Below the pieces are notes generated by a model. The model worked only from the letters and a program-made list of their open reading frames with translations, was not told the DNA's origin and searched no databases. Source: Takakia lepidozioides (taxonomy: Eukaryota > Streptophyta > Takakiopsida > Takakiales > Takakiaceae). Taken from it: DNA of 64,000 nt. The stretch covers positions 56,400,756-56,464,755 of the forward strand of contig CM060731.1 in NCBI GenBank assembly GCA_030704615.1. Direction: 5' to 3'. The position numbers were made by a program, and so were the translations under genes. Below, piece after piece: positions 10,052 to 21,226 of this stretch. Position 1 is the first letter of the stretch, and the number at the start of each line of letters is the position of its first letter.

Positions 10052-12292
10052 AGTGACGACGAGCCCGGCACGCTGGTGGTATCATCGACAGCTCCAACTG
10101 CTCGAGCAGTCACTCCAAAAGCCGCTACTCATCGCATGTTTGGATCGCCCAACTTGGGGCGAGAGGGCAAACTAAAACCTTTTGTTGGTGGACGGGAGGA
10201 CCTGCAGCGAGAGTACGACAGAATAGGCATTGGGGAGGTTGGTGCAGGCGGCATGGCAGGTGAAGGGCATCGGATGAGGACAGCAGATCCGGCAACGGAG
10301 GATGTTGATGCACATGCAGTAGGGCCCGCCCACGCAAAGAAGAAGAAGAAAGCCAAGCACATGCAATCCCCGACGAGAGAGCCGTCACGAGCTGCGGAGG
10401 GGGGAGTGAGCAGGGCGCGCGAGGGTGTCAGATCGCCTCAATCAAAGGTGGTCGTCCTAGAGGGCTCCCCTGCTGCTACCCCTAGTAAGAAACAGAAAGC
10501 CCGTGAGAGGGCAGAAGAGAGGGCAAAAGAACAGGCGAGACAAAAGGCTAGCTAGGAGGAAAGAGAAAAGGCCACTGAAGAGGCCAGGGGTGTCGAAATG
10601 ACAGATGCCAATGTAAGCGAGGGACGCACAGAGACGGTGGATCCCTCCAAGACCCACAAAGAGGCAGTAACACACCGGTTACACCATCGCGGGCAGGAGC
10701 AGCCCCCGCAATTACCCATACGGTGGAGACTGGAGGAGGGGAAAGAACACCACAAAGAGCACGGATTGTGCAAGATCGAGGTGAAGCCGGGGAGAGGGCA
10801 GTAGAGACGAGGAGAGTGCTCGAGGTGGTTCCGGTGGTGGTTGACCATGTTGAGGGCGACGAGAGGGAGCTTTTTGACCAGGATGACATCCTCCCGAACA
10901 TCCCCAGGCCCCAAACCCGGAGCATACAGGCTGGATTTGGCGGTCCGAGTAGGCTGCCGGAGAACCCCCCTGCAACAGACGTCATGTCCGAGGCGGATAT
11001 GAAGTTGGCCGCTGCCAAGATGTTGGAGACAACCCACAGCAACATTGGCAGGGTCCTGGGGGGCATGGTATATCCGGCCAAGCTTCGGATTTCCCTTTGC
11101 CGCTTGGTTTCATTGCAGGTGGTCAGACCTGCCCTCCCAGACGATATCGACAAGCTGAAATTCTTTTTCCGGGAGGGATATCGAATGGGGTCTGCCGCGT
11201 TTTACGTTTCCATGGAGAACGACCACGGAGCTTCTCGTGCCCACGCTTCCGATGAGGTGGACAAATGGGGTCCCCATTGGCAAAGGCGAAATGAGGAGTT
11301 CGAGAGATTGATTGCTACTGATCCTCTTTTCCAGCACTTGTCCGGAAAGATGTTTTACGTGTGGGACGACAATCATCGCCTCCTGGCATGGATGGAGTAC
11401 ATAGCCCAAGCCCACCCATCGACCTGGATTGGCATTTCGCCATGGAGTGTGTTGTGCTCAAGGTTGCGGGGAAGATCGTAGTCTTCTCAAAGCGGCAATG
11501 GCAGACATCAACTCGTAAGTTACAATGCTTCTTGCTTTGGAACTTTGAATTTGAAACGAACATTTCATTGCCAATCGTTATATTTGTTGCAAATTCTCAT
11601 TTCTGTATTGTTTAATGGAAATGTGGCATTGCAGGGTGACTGAGAATGCCTTCATTGCCACCAACTTGTCCCATATGCTCTTCCGAGTGAAGGATGTCGG
11701 GAAGCAGTGGGTGCAAGAGTTTGCCAATTCACTCAGTGCCGACCTCCTACGCAAGTCGGAGGCAAAGGCAGACAGAACCTAGTATAGGCTGAGCATGGAT
11801 GCCATGGTGGACTACATATTTCGGGTAAAGCTCCTCACTGTTTTGTTGAGCTAATCTGTCTCTCCTCCCCCAATAGAAGAAAAAAATGTTGAGCAGGATC
11901 TCTAATCTTATGTGCGCATTCTTGCAAACTGTCCGATCCCACATTCGACATGTGGATGAACCGCATGACATGGTGGTTTCAGGTACTTTCCCACGCTTCA
12001 TTTGGGGCGTCTACTCTTGTATCGGATGGATTTATTGTATTTTTTGAGGAAAACGGTCTGATGGAGAATCTCCACAGGTGACGACGAATGCGCAAGAGCA
12101 GCTTGACACACAAGCACATCAGTTCAAGCTGGAGATTTTTGGTGAAGCTGAGAGCCTACGCGACTATGTGACGAGGTACTTTCTGCTCTACAAAACTGAT
12201 CTATTCTTTCGAGAGATACCCCATGCCCGCCGGAGCCACGAGTTCACGGACCAGCCGAACGCAGACAAAGCGGCAATGCGCCTTCTGTACAG
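10052..12292 (+). pseudogene. Cargo gene of MULE-A, N-terminal half: ParB/Srx-fold-like domain
   Basis: Inferred exons: 10052-11514, 11635-11824, 11877-11982, 12078-12292, with GT-AG borders. The first ~200 codons are low-complexity and basic (AKKKKKAKH, KKQKARERAEERAKEQARQK), likely nuclear. Next comes a folded segment: ISLCRLVSLQVVRP, then about 80 residues on, GKMFYVWDDNHRLLAWMEYI, then MECVVLKVAGKIVVF. The D-x-NHRLxAW motif flanked by strands resembles the DGxHRxxA motif of ParB N-terminal/Srx-fold domains; this is pattern recognition, not a search. The frame is damaged: TAG near 10553, a frameshift near 10670, another near 11415, a TAG near 11789, and exon 11877-11982 does not keep phase with the next. 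It continues in 13258-15610. Confidence 0.6.
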
Positions 12293-13257
12293 GTACAAAC
12301 GCTGTGCCTTTCTTTTTAGTCCTAACATTTCCAGGATGTAAGAGGCCCTATGTGGCGCATGAAAATTAGTTGTGGTCCTAGGAAAAATGGCGCCGAATTT
12401 CCGAATTCGGGCCCTGGGGGATGGCTGTCCAGGGGGTGCCTGGCACTCAGTCCGGAAATTCAGTGCCATTTTTCCAGTTGCAGGCCCAGTCAGATCTGGG
12501 ACTTACCCATTCTTGGCCCCAACCTGGGAAAAAAATGGCGCCAAATTTCCAGTTGAGGGCCCCGAAAATGGCTAGGTCCCTTGGGAGGCTGGCACCGAAT
12601 CCGGAAATTCGGCGCCATTTTTCCAGATCAGGGCAAAGTCAGCTCTGGGACATAGCCATTTTCGGGCCCAACTTGGGAAAATGGCGCCAAATTTCCAGTG
12701 AACGGCCCCGAAAATGGCTAAGTCCCTTTAGAGGCAGGCACCGAAACCGGAAATTCGGCGCCATTTTTCCAGTTCCGGGCCCAGACAGTTCTGGGACTTA
12801 GGCATATTTGGCCCCAACCTGGGAAAATGGCGCCGGTTTTCCAGTGCAGGGCCCCGAAAATGGCTAAGTCCCTATAGTGGCAGGCATCGAATCCGGAAAT
12901 TCGGCGCCATTTTTCCAGTTCCGGGCCCAGTCAGTTCTGGGACTTAGGCATATTTGGGCCCAACCTGGGAAAATGGCGCCGAATATCCAGTGCAGGGCCC
13001 CGAAAATGGCTAAGTCCCTACAGTGGCAGGCACCGAAACCGGAAATTCGGCGCCATTTTTCCAGTTCCGGGCCCAATGAGTTCTGGGACTTAGGCATATT
13101 CGGCCCCAACCTGGGAAAATGGCGCCGGTTTTCCAGTGCAGGGCCCCTAGTGTGGCAGGCACCGAAACCGGAATTTCCAGTTCCGGGCCTAGTCATTTTC
13201 ATTCCCTAAAATTTACCTCGTTCTTGGGACCTCATTCTGTGTTTTTCTTGAATGCAG
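12293..13257 (+). repeat. Repeat-filled intron of the MULE-A cargo gene
   Basis: Intron from donor GTACAA to acceptor GAATGCAG; the flanking exons join in phase (CTG TAC AG / G TAC TGC). It contains about four copies of a unit near 145 bp: CGGAAATTCGGCGCCATTTT, then TCCAGTTCCGGGCCCAG, then TTCTGGGACTTAGGCATATT, GGCCCCAACCTGGGAAAATG and GCGCC. Each unit holds two inverted halves around GGCGCC and could fold into a long hairpin. Confidence 0.8.
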
Positions 13258-15610
13258 GTACTGCAAGTTCTCCCTTTTGGAGAAATGACATCTGTCCTTC
13301 GAGCCGCCATTCTTCCTCGCATGGAGGAACCTTGGGGCTGACTCCATGTACACCGACTTCATCGTGAAGGAATGGCATCTGGAACATTTGCGCGACTACC
13401 CTTAGTATGTGGACCTTCCGCCCGGCTCGCTCGACCCATCCGAGTTTCAATTGAAGCTGGATGCTGAGGCTCGACGAAACCGGGCTCCGCTGCCTCCGCT
13501 GCCTCCGTTGGGTCCAAAGGAGGCGAGAGCGCCAGGAAAGCGGCAGAGCTTGCTCAGGCAGGTATTCAAGAGAAATTGAATGAGAAGAATAAAGGACAAA
13601 AGAAAAGGACACGGAAACAGGGGAGTACAGTAACCCCCAAAAAACAGAAAACCACCGGGGCACCAGAGGAGGCGCAGGAGGGGCCCCAAGGGAGTGACTC
13701 CGCCGACGACTTTGTGCAAGGTCCTGCGACTGCTGCTGCTGCTACCAAGTCACCAGTCGTCCGGGTTCCCAAGTCAGTTCGGTCTGGGACTGGCTCTACC
13801 AAGAAGTTGGCATTTGAGGGCGAGCCTACACGACAGTATTCGGCAGTGACATTTCCGAAGAGGCCAAAGCTAGAACCCCCAACCATCATCCAATGTGTCA
13901 ATGAGAGCTTCCTTGACGCTCTGGCTGCCAGGGCGAAGAAGGTGGCACATAGCAAGTCTGTGGAGGAGCAAAAGGGGAAAGCCAAGAAGAGGGCTCCCAG
14001 TACAGAGCCTAAAGACACCCCTGGTTTCGAATCCATGATGGAATTCTTCATGGCTGTGAGCACGGATTGCAAGAGCACTCGGGGTGGGGTTGAGGTGGAG
14101 AGAGCCTGCGATATGATTCTCCTCGATATTCCTGATGGGGAGCTGCTGGAGGGCCTGGATGGTGTGCCCACCTGGAACAGATTTACTGAGGACTACTGGA
14201 GAGCCGGGTTTGGGCTGGCGGGGATGCTCCTGGATGACGGTGGATGTATGGTGGTCATTGCCACAAGAGGGAAGACCACAGACAATGTTGTGGCAAGGTG
14301 GACACCGAAAAGTGTCACCCCGGTCCTCCTCAAAAAATGGTTCTGCATCAATACGCAGGGGTTGCGAATAGAGGGCCAGAGTGTAAGTTATCAATCTATT
14401 GCATTCACTTCATATTGTGGTGTATCTGAACTAGACCCTGGAGTTGATCTGTCTTTTGTTGGATGTGAAGACATTGGTGTTTGAGATATATTGTTTTGTG
14501 AAGAGAGGGTCTACGTTCAAATTCCGCAACGATTATCGTCTTGTTGATGCCGTTGTGGACCCTGTTACCTACGATGTCCTCTACAACTATGTGCCCCACT
14601 CCAGTATGCCGAAGGACACAAAGACAGGCAAACCGTAGCGGTACAGCCGGACCCGGAGCCAAGCTTTCATCCAAACCCTCATGGAGACGTGCTCGGATGT
14701 CCAAGGGCGGATTCTTGACCTCACATGCGGCACGGGTAAGCCTTCACGTGCACAGTTTGTCCCCTGGCCCGATTGCAATTGCATGCCGCATGCTACTAAC
14801 CGCCCGCTTTGTCCCTCAGGTGCCTCAATGTGGGCAGGGACATTGTCCGACAGGCATGTCTTCGCCTTCGAGCCAGATACTGCCCTCCACAACTCCGAAC
14901 TTGCAGCGGCTGAACGTCTGCCGAAAGAGGAAGAGACATCCTCGGAGGATGAAGAAGAATCCGACAAGGAGCAGGGGGAGGTACAAGTTGGGATCGAGGC
15001 CGAGGAGCCCCTGGTTTACGAGTGAGTGGTCGCATTGTAAGTTGCCTCCTGATTTCGTGAGGCACCTCCCTTTGTCTCTTATTTCATTGAAAGACCCTTT
15101 TTTGCTTCTCCTGGTATTGACATTCTTAAAGTGGATTTGTTCTTACTGCAGGATGCCAAGTACTGCAGGAAGGACGTCTACACCGCAGTTCATGGGCAGG
15201 AGGAACGTGCCTTTTTTTGTCGGGGGGATTTCATGTCTAGTCCAGAAAGGGACTACATCCTTCCTACTTATGCTGCCCGGCTTGCTTCGGTGTCCATTAG
15301 GAAGTCTTCCGAACCTAGTCGTGTACAGCAGATTTTAGACGAGGCAAGCTTCAAGAAAATGAAGATGAGGGAGGAGGCAGCAGCTATTAGAGCCCGTCAG
15401 GCTCGTAGATTTGTCTTGGATTTTGCTGAGGAAAGTGGGGGAGAAGAGGCAGAAGATTCCCAGGAGGTGAGGTGGACAGTCTCCCAAGGAGAAGACGGAA
15501 TTTTTGAGAGGCATAGTGGAACTGATGCATCACAGAGCTCGGAGGATGGGGGGGATGAGGGGGATGAGGAGGAAGGCGGGGCAAGTTCCTCGGAGGGTGT
15601 AGGAGAGTAG
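13258..15610 (+). pseudogene. Cargo gene of MULE-A, C-terminal half: permuted DNA-methyltransferase-like domain
   Basis: Inferred exons 13258-14382, 14471-14735, 14820-about 15020, 15152-15610. After a basic linker (KNKGQKKRTRKQ) comes CDMILLDIPDGELLEGLDG, then TEDYWRAGFGLAGMLLDDGG and CMVVIATRG, like motif IV and the following helix/strand of amino-methyltransferases. Further on is GRILDLTCGTGASMWAG with DRHVFAFEPD, like the SAM-binding motif I (DxFxGxG) and its acidic partner. Catalytic motif first, SAM motif second is the permuted order of beta-type N4-cytosine/N6-adenine methyltransferases. The usual DPPY/W is replaced by DIPDG. The tail is very acidic. Stops: TGA near 13288, TAG near 13405, TAG near 14638, plus a frameshift near 13475. 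AATAAA at 15674 is a good poly(A) signal. Function is inferred from motifs only. Confidence 0.6.
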
Positions 15611-15673
15611 TGCCCATTCCGGCTATGATAGTTAGGACACACTTTTATAGATGTGGCTTGCCACAAAATTTGC

Positions 15674-15679
15674 AATAAA
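15674..15679 (+). terminator. Poly(A) signal of the MULE-A cargo gene
   Basis: AATAAA about 65 bases after the stop codon at 15608-15610 and before the right terminal repeat. Confidence 0.6.
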
Positions 15680-15762
15680 ATGTTGCATTTCATTGCTATG
15701 ACGAGTGCACTGGTGCCAAACTCCAACTTCATATGACCCTATTTCCGTGGACACACAATGGT

Positions 15763-15820
15763 CCGCTCATGCTTTTTTTTTTTTCCGCTCATGCTCATGC
15801 CGCTCATGAAATAGCAACCC
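15763..15820 (-). repeat. MULE-A right terminal inverted repeat
   Basis: Inverted copy of the left end: read on the minus strand it starts GGGTTGCTATTTCATGAGC and contains CATGAGCGG units, interrupted by a run of 13-14 A residues. Confidence 0.85.
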
Positions 15821-15830
15821 CCGAGCAAAC
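15821..15830. repeat. Target-site duplication of MULE-A, right copy
   Basis: CCGAGCAAAC, identical to 3088-3097. Confidence 0.92.
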
Positions 15831-16510
15831 CAGGGCCACCCACCTTTCCGAAGGTACCGCTTCTTCTCCTTTCTCTCTGAGCCTTATTAGGACGGGAGTT
15901 GTTTATGGGCGGAACCCCAGAGACTGCACTGACCGGAGCCATAAAGGGTAGCGCCTAAAAGCACTGAAGGGACCAGCCTTGAGGACCAAAGCAAGATGAA
16001 AAAGGGAGAGGGAGCAGATCAGAGCTGCCGAAGGATAGCTATTTTGACGAAGAGAGAAGGCCGGTAATTGCATGACCAGGGAGGAGATTGTGAGCCAAAA
16101 GATAAAGCAAGAATAAGTAGAGAGTGGAGAGAATGTGACCAAGAGCAGGAACTTATCTGCCTGCAGATTTGTTGGCCATTCTCCGGCACCAGCTGCAGTG
16201 TTAATGTCCGTGGCTGCGAAACAGAAGGAGCTCTAGAGAGCGGGAAGAGCAGGCAACCTCTCAATATCCGTGGAAAGCGAGCTCGCTTTCCGAGAGAGGG
16301 AAGTGAAGGAGATAAGACAAAGCAATTGAAGGGTGAGTAGGGAGAATCGCACAAGAGGGAGTGTTTTATTTTTTTATTTTTAGAGGGATGACACATCCAG
16401 AGCAAGCCGAGAGAGAAGATGTACGGGGAGGACGCATTCGTTGATGGAGAGAGGGTTCGGGTGCTGCGTTCGTCGCGAGTAGGGTGGGACTCGCAAATCG
16501 GCTAAGTCCC
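15831..16510 (-). mobile_element. L1-type LINE copy 1, 5' portion
   Basis: Minus-strand continuation of the LINE at 1-3097. A frame starting with ATG at 15942 (MAPVSAVSGVPPINNSRPNK) runs in phase through the target duplication into the gag-like ORF, so this ATG is the likely gag start. The remainder up to about 16510 would be 5' UTR; the exact 5' end is not marked by any obvious target duplication and is uncertain. Confidence 0.6.
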
Positions 16511-19500
16511 CAGCCCTCTCACTGGAACTTGTGGAGCACATCGTACTCTCAAGATTATTATTCGTATTATTATTATGTCATGCTCTCCGTATTGAAGGCT
16601 AAATTTTCTGCTCGAAATTACATCTCCAACGCATTTGGCTGAATTCCATTATGACGCGATATGCCTCTACACCGAATTTATACGACGACATCGAAGACAA
16701 TAGCATGCGTGGAAGTGCTTGGTTGTGCAAGAACGGATCACCCATCATGGAAACAGCCACTGCATCCTCTTACTGTGAGCCTACTTTCTGCCACTCCGTT
16801 TTGCCAAACGCAGAGGTAGCTGCTACCAGAACATGACCAACTGTGTATTGAAAAGTGTCGACTTGATAGTGAAGAGGCAGCAGTTTCATCAGGCTCTCCT
16901 TCTTTTCTTCAAAAACCCAACTAACTTAAGTCTTAGGCTTTTTGGGGTTGGCTCACTTTAGTCAAACAAGTTACTTTTGTGTGACCATACTAAAGCTGTA
17001 CTGACTGCTGACGTTTGATTACCGAGTACCCGGGTCCCAGCTAGTGTGGCAGACGTATTAATAACTCCGGGACAGTAGATTTAGGGTTTGAGCATGTGAT
17101 GGCGATCACAACAGGAATGATAAGAGGCAGTACATAGTGATGAGAGAGCGGCGGGAGGTAAGTTGCAGCGCTAGTGTGCAGGCTGCTGCAGGTAAGTAGG
17201 TCTGTAGACTGCCCGGCCACGCACTCCACGCTCATCAACATGCCCGGCCCGGAATCCTATGCACCCCGACATTCCCCGCCTGTCTCATTCTCTGTGCACT
17301 ATGGATGAATGAACTTTATTACGCCTCACATTGATAGTACACACGTGACAGAGGAACCTCAGTACAGATTGTTCATCCATCCTGGTGGTCTATTCTTCTC
17401 CATTTTATTGGAATATATGAAGCGAAATGTTTGTTTTTGTCTTGAGATGTCCCCAACCGCGAGGCCCCAGCCCTTGTGCTTATTAGCCCTCAACTAGGAG
17501 GGCACGGGCTGGGTCTCATGATTTTTGGACCTGCGGTGTGGGAGATGTGGAATTTCAAGTACTTTGGGTAGCTGGAAAATTCTCAAATAATAGCTAAGTG
17601 AGAATTCCTGGGACAATGGTTGGAGCACGGTTTCTTTTAAGGAATTTGGAAAACAGCACAAGTGGCTACAGAGTCTTACAAAAAATAACCAAAAATTCTG
17701 TTCATCCACATCTGTACTTTATCATCCATATTTGGCGAATTCATCTATAATTTATTTTTTATTTGGAGAAGTCTGGCGATTTCATCCATGAAAAAACAGG
17801 GAATTTGTGACAAAATATTCGATTTTAGTTTTTGAGGTCGCAATCTGGCGATAAATCGCCAATAAAAGAAACTCTGGGTTGGAGCCTCAAGAGGAGAGAT
17901 ATCAAGGGAAAAGTCTCCGGTTCAAATCTGGTCGTAGGCTCTCTGGGAAAAAAATGCATTTGGACTTAGATGACATTGGACCCTTGGGCCAAGGGCAGAG
18001 GCTACCCTAGAGGTCGCACTTGGGCCTCCACATAGGAGACGCACTTGCACACATAGGAGATTGCCTAGCTGACAGTGGACACTTGGGCCATGGGCACAGG
18101 CTACCCTGTAGGTATTCAAAATACACTGAAGGGACCATCAGCGACAAGTGTTGGCTGACAATAATCCCTGGACATTAGAAGACACCAAAGTCTATGCTTC
18201 TTTGAGAAAGCGTCATCATCAAGTCTTTGGACCAAAGTCTGGTGTGGGTTGTGGGATTTGAAAGCATATAGGTAGTAGAAAGAACTTTTCCCACAATCCA
18301 AGATAGCCTACTCCACCTTGAAGCAAAAGCATTGTGCTCATGTGGCAGATAGGGGTGATGGGCAGGGGGCTTGGGAGATGGGGCACTTGGATTCTGCCAC
18401 TCCATTGAGATTCTCAATGACGTCATCCAGGATACTGTGCTCCAACAGCACAACACTGAAACATGCTGTTGATCTGTGGATGGCATTTGAATCAAGAGAA
18501 TTGTGCTTGGTAGGATTCACAGAGAGTGGACAGGGGGCTTGGACATGGGGCATTTGGCCTGGGTTCTGCCACTCTTAAGACGAAATTCTCCTGGGCGGTT
18601 CTCTCCCAACCTTAGCGAGCCATCCCCCAGGAAGCTGACTGAGAGCATAACCCCAAAAGAAGGCCAACTGCCATTGCCGCTAATTGTAGCACGACATATA
18701 GTGAATTGGATTGCCTGTAGGAGTTATCACGGTGGCCTACTGTTCTCCAACAGGGCAGGAAAGGTGCCCTTCTGTCCGATTTTCCAGCATAGAGTTGTTG
18801 GAATGAGGCCAGTAAGTAGGTTTTGGCTCAGTCACTCTTAATGTGCCTGCTTCCAGATGCACACTGTGATGTATGTTGAGATGGTGTTGCTTACGCAAAC
18901 TGGCAATCTGGGGCTGCTCATACACACTGCACTTGCACTAGGCTTGGCATTATACTTTCGGCTTGTGACCGTTGCTGAACCCGTCATTGTGAGGTTGTTG
19001 CAATGTAGCTCCCCTTCTTACCACCCTTTACGGGGATTTGCTTTGTCCAAAGACAGAGGTATGTTGGGATGGATGGCAGGTTGTGGTAGCAAAGAAAGAG
19101 AGCATGGGGGGCCTACACGATAACTCATCATGACAGTGGCCATGCCTTGCTTTGCAGGGGTAGTCCACCATGGATGCCCTTCCATACACTATCAGGATCT
19201 GATGGTGGAATTGTAGACAAGGTTTATTGTTAATGGGAGAACTTTTCTTGACCCCCTGGATCTGAACTTGTCATGCTGGAGAGTCTGGCCAATTCCATTG
19301 TATAAGATCCCAAAATTGCACTGGACTGTAGTGCAGATCTGCAACTTTCAGCTTTTGGAAATACTTAGTGGAAACCACAAAGAAGGGAAGGTTGCTTACA
19401 GAGAAGTGATACTTCTATCAGTTTTTGAGGACAATGCCGAACATGCTCATGTTGTTCGGTGTCGGTCTGCAAAAGAATGTGGGTCAAGTCTACTGTATAG

Positions 19501-20825
19501 GGAAATGTACTTCTGAAGACCAAGTTGTCCATGAACTACAAACCTGTGGATTTGGCTTATAGGTGCTTCCGAAAGGGGGTCCGCCAGACAATCAAAGCTC
19601 TATGAAGAAAGAGAGATTCCAGCCCCTGAAAGAACCAACACAACTAGTTAAAGAATAGTGACTTACAGTCAAACTTCCAGGAGATCAGTTCTATTAAATG
19701 ATGTGCAGTGAACAGTAGAAGATGAGAGGAGTGATGGAAGCCCTAGCAGGTTCTACAAGGATTTTAAGCAGAGTCTTACACATCAGAAGCCTACACAACA
19801 TGGACAGCTCAGTAAAGTTTGTAGTAGATGCCAGCCAAAAAGCCTCGGAAATCAGTATCAGGACTAAACCCCCGGAGGTATGACTAAACTCAGCTGGAGC
19901 CATCGCTAGAGCCTACTAACTATAAACAACCAGAGGATTCATCACATAGACACCGGTATGCAGCAACCAAAGATACAAGTTGTTCTACAGGATTGGAAGA
20001 ATGAACGAGTAATGGAGTAACTGATGTTGTGAGGAAGCTGTCAAATTTCAAGAGCACACTCAACTCACCTGAAAATCATGAAAGGTTACAAGGGAGGGAG
20101 GTTGAACAGCTTGAACATCCATAAAAATCTTCACCACCTGCTGCATGGGTTGGCCTGAAAGGGTCTTCCACTATCATATGGAGGACTTTTAGCATCTTCA
20201 GCTTCCACGGACCATTGGAAAATTAGAATTGATCAAGTGCCTCTGGAGCCTTGCCCTTGGCTGTGTAATCACAATCAAAGGGGATAAAAGACAATTACTT
20301 TAATGAAGGGCTAAAAGATTTCCAAAGGGTCATAAATCTAGTTACAGTATTCTGGAAAATTGTGGCAAAAGAGTTCGTAATCTACTTAAATAGAAACATC
20401 AACATATCTGGAGGTTTTGGCCTGATAAAGCCACTATAACTGGATTTGCTGGACGGTATAACCCATTTATGCGAGTCAGATGTGCCCAGCCGGCACTCTC
20501 ATGAAGCATCACAACAAGGCTTCCCTCTCTATGTATAAGGTTATTGCCCATGCTAAGATTTTGTGTCGACACGAGTATGAATCTTAAGAACATCAAGGGT
20601 GAAAGCCTTCCCTGCACACTGTGATGCTGAAGAAACTCATTTATGAGAGGACTTCCACGTTATGACCCTTACAGTGACAAGCATGCAAGTACCATAGCAC
20701 AACACATTCAAACATCAAACTACAGCAAATGTATGCACCTTAATGTTCGCTCAATACGGCTGCACCCTTGCTCCTTTCAGCTACATTTGCTTGAATGTGT
20801 CCCTAGCAAGCTCCAGCATGGGTGT
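16511..20825. other. Host intergenic DNA, no supported gene
   Basis: About 4.3 kb with no frame longer than about 110 codons and no protein family I recognise. It holds a possible tRNA-derived SINE-like stretch (17870-18115) and a loosely repeated GGGGGCTTGG / GGGGCACTTGG segment (18359-18405 and 18527-18573). Short frames such as 18857-19123 look hydrophobic but have no supporting splice or homology signal. Confidence 0.5.
17870..18115 (+). repeat. Possible SINE-like repeat
   Basis: GGTTCAAATCT at 17919-17929 matches a pol III B box and sits in a T-arm-like stem (CCGG, TTCAAAT, CTGG). No convincing A box or full cloverleaf is seen upstream. Downstream, 17972-18014 and 18071-18113 are imperfect direct copies of one another (GACATTGGACCCTTGGGCCA type). 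No poly(A) tail or target duplication was found. Confidence 0.3.
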
Positions 20826-21120
20826 TCAGTAGCAGCACCTAAGTTGTAGCATGCTGTGGATCCAACTGGAGAAGGCGTTTGCCACGTGTTCTGCTAGCTC
20901 TACATTACCATGAATTCTGCAGGCACCAAGCAAGGCTCCCCACAACCCAGAATCTGCTTGGATCGGCATTTCCTTAATGAAGGCATGTGCCTCATCCAAC
21001 AACCCTGCACGGCCCATAAGATCCACCATGCAGCCAAAATGCCCCAACATAGGTGTGACTTTGCAGGAAGATTGGTGTGCTCTACAACCATGTCAGGGAA
21101 ATCAATCACTATACCCCATA
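20800..21120 (-). pseudogene. PPR protein fragment (E-domain region)
   Basis: PPR proteins bind organelle RNA; this is a relic of one C-terminal region. From about 21100 down the translation reads [58 protein letters not shown], the typical last PPR motif plus start of the E domain. After HVAN the frame slips by one base; in the next frame [12 protein letters not shown] follows, then TAG where Tyr is expected, then VLLLN. Upstream of about 21100 the similarity stops. Bounds are approximate. Confidence 0.85.
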
Positions 21121-21226
21121 TCCCCTCAAGGAGAAGGCAATATACAATTACATTCGGGACTGAGGAGGAGGGTTCCCTTTTCTTGGGGTGGCCCAAGAAG
21201 TTGGCGCCAAAACTTGTGCCATGTAG

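Larger units (their letters stand above)
3098..15820. mobile_element. MULE-A: 12.7-kb Mutator-like element with transposase and ParB-like/methyltransferase-like cargo
   Basis: Bounded by an exact 10-bp target duplication and by inverted ends that both read G(A)GGTT(A)GCTATTTCATGAG, then several CATGAGCGG units. The inside holds a SWIM-type transposase pseudogene (minus, 3944-7643) and a long intron-containing cargo gene (plus, 10052-15610). The two are divergent, pointing outward from a central tandem-repeat zone (7950-9045). Inserted in the gag-like domain of LINE copy 1. Assignment to MULEs rests on the target-duplication length and the SWIM/DDE-type transposase. Every long frame inside carries stops, so this copy is not autonomous. 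Confidence 0.9.

Noticed and set aside
12421-13209. Two frames of 110-126 codons in the large intron of the MULE-A cargo
   Set aside because: Repeat-derived; the flanking exons splice in phase across this region.
14681-15025. DLTCGTG as a C5-cytosine methyltransferase motif (DxFCGxG)
   Set aside because: No PCQ or ENV motif follows, and the LLDIPDG block precedes it, which fits the permuted amino-methyltransferase order better.
17870-17945. Possible tRNA gene
   Set aside because: Only a T-arm/B-box-like segment is present; no acceptor stem, D arm or anticodon arm could be paired.
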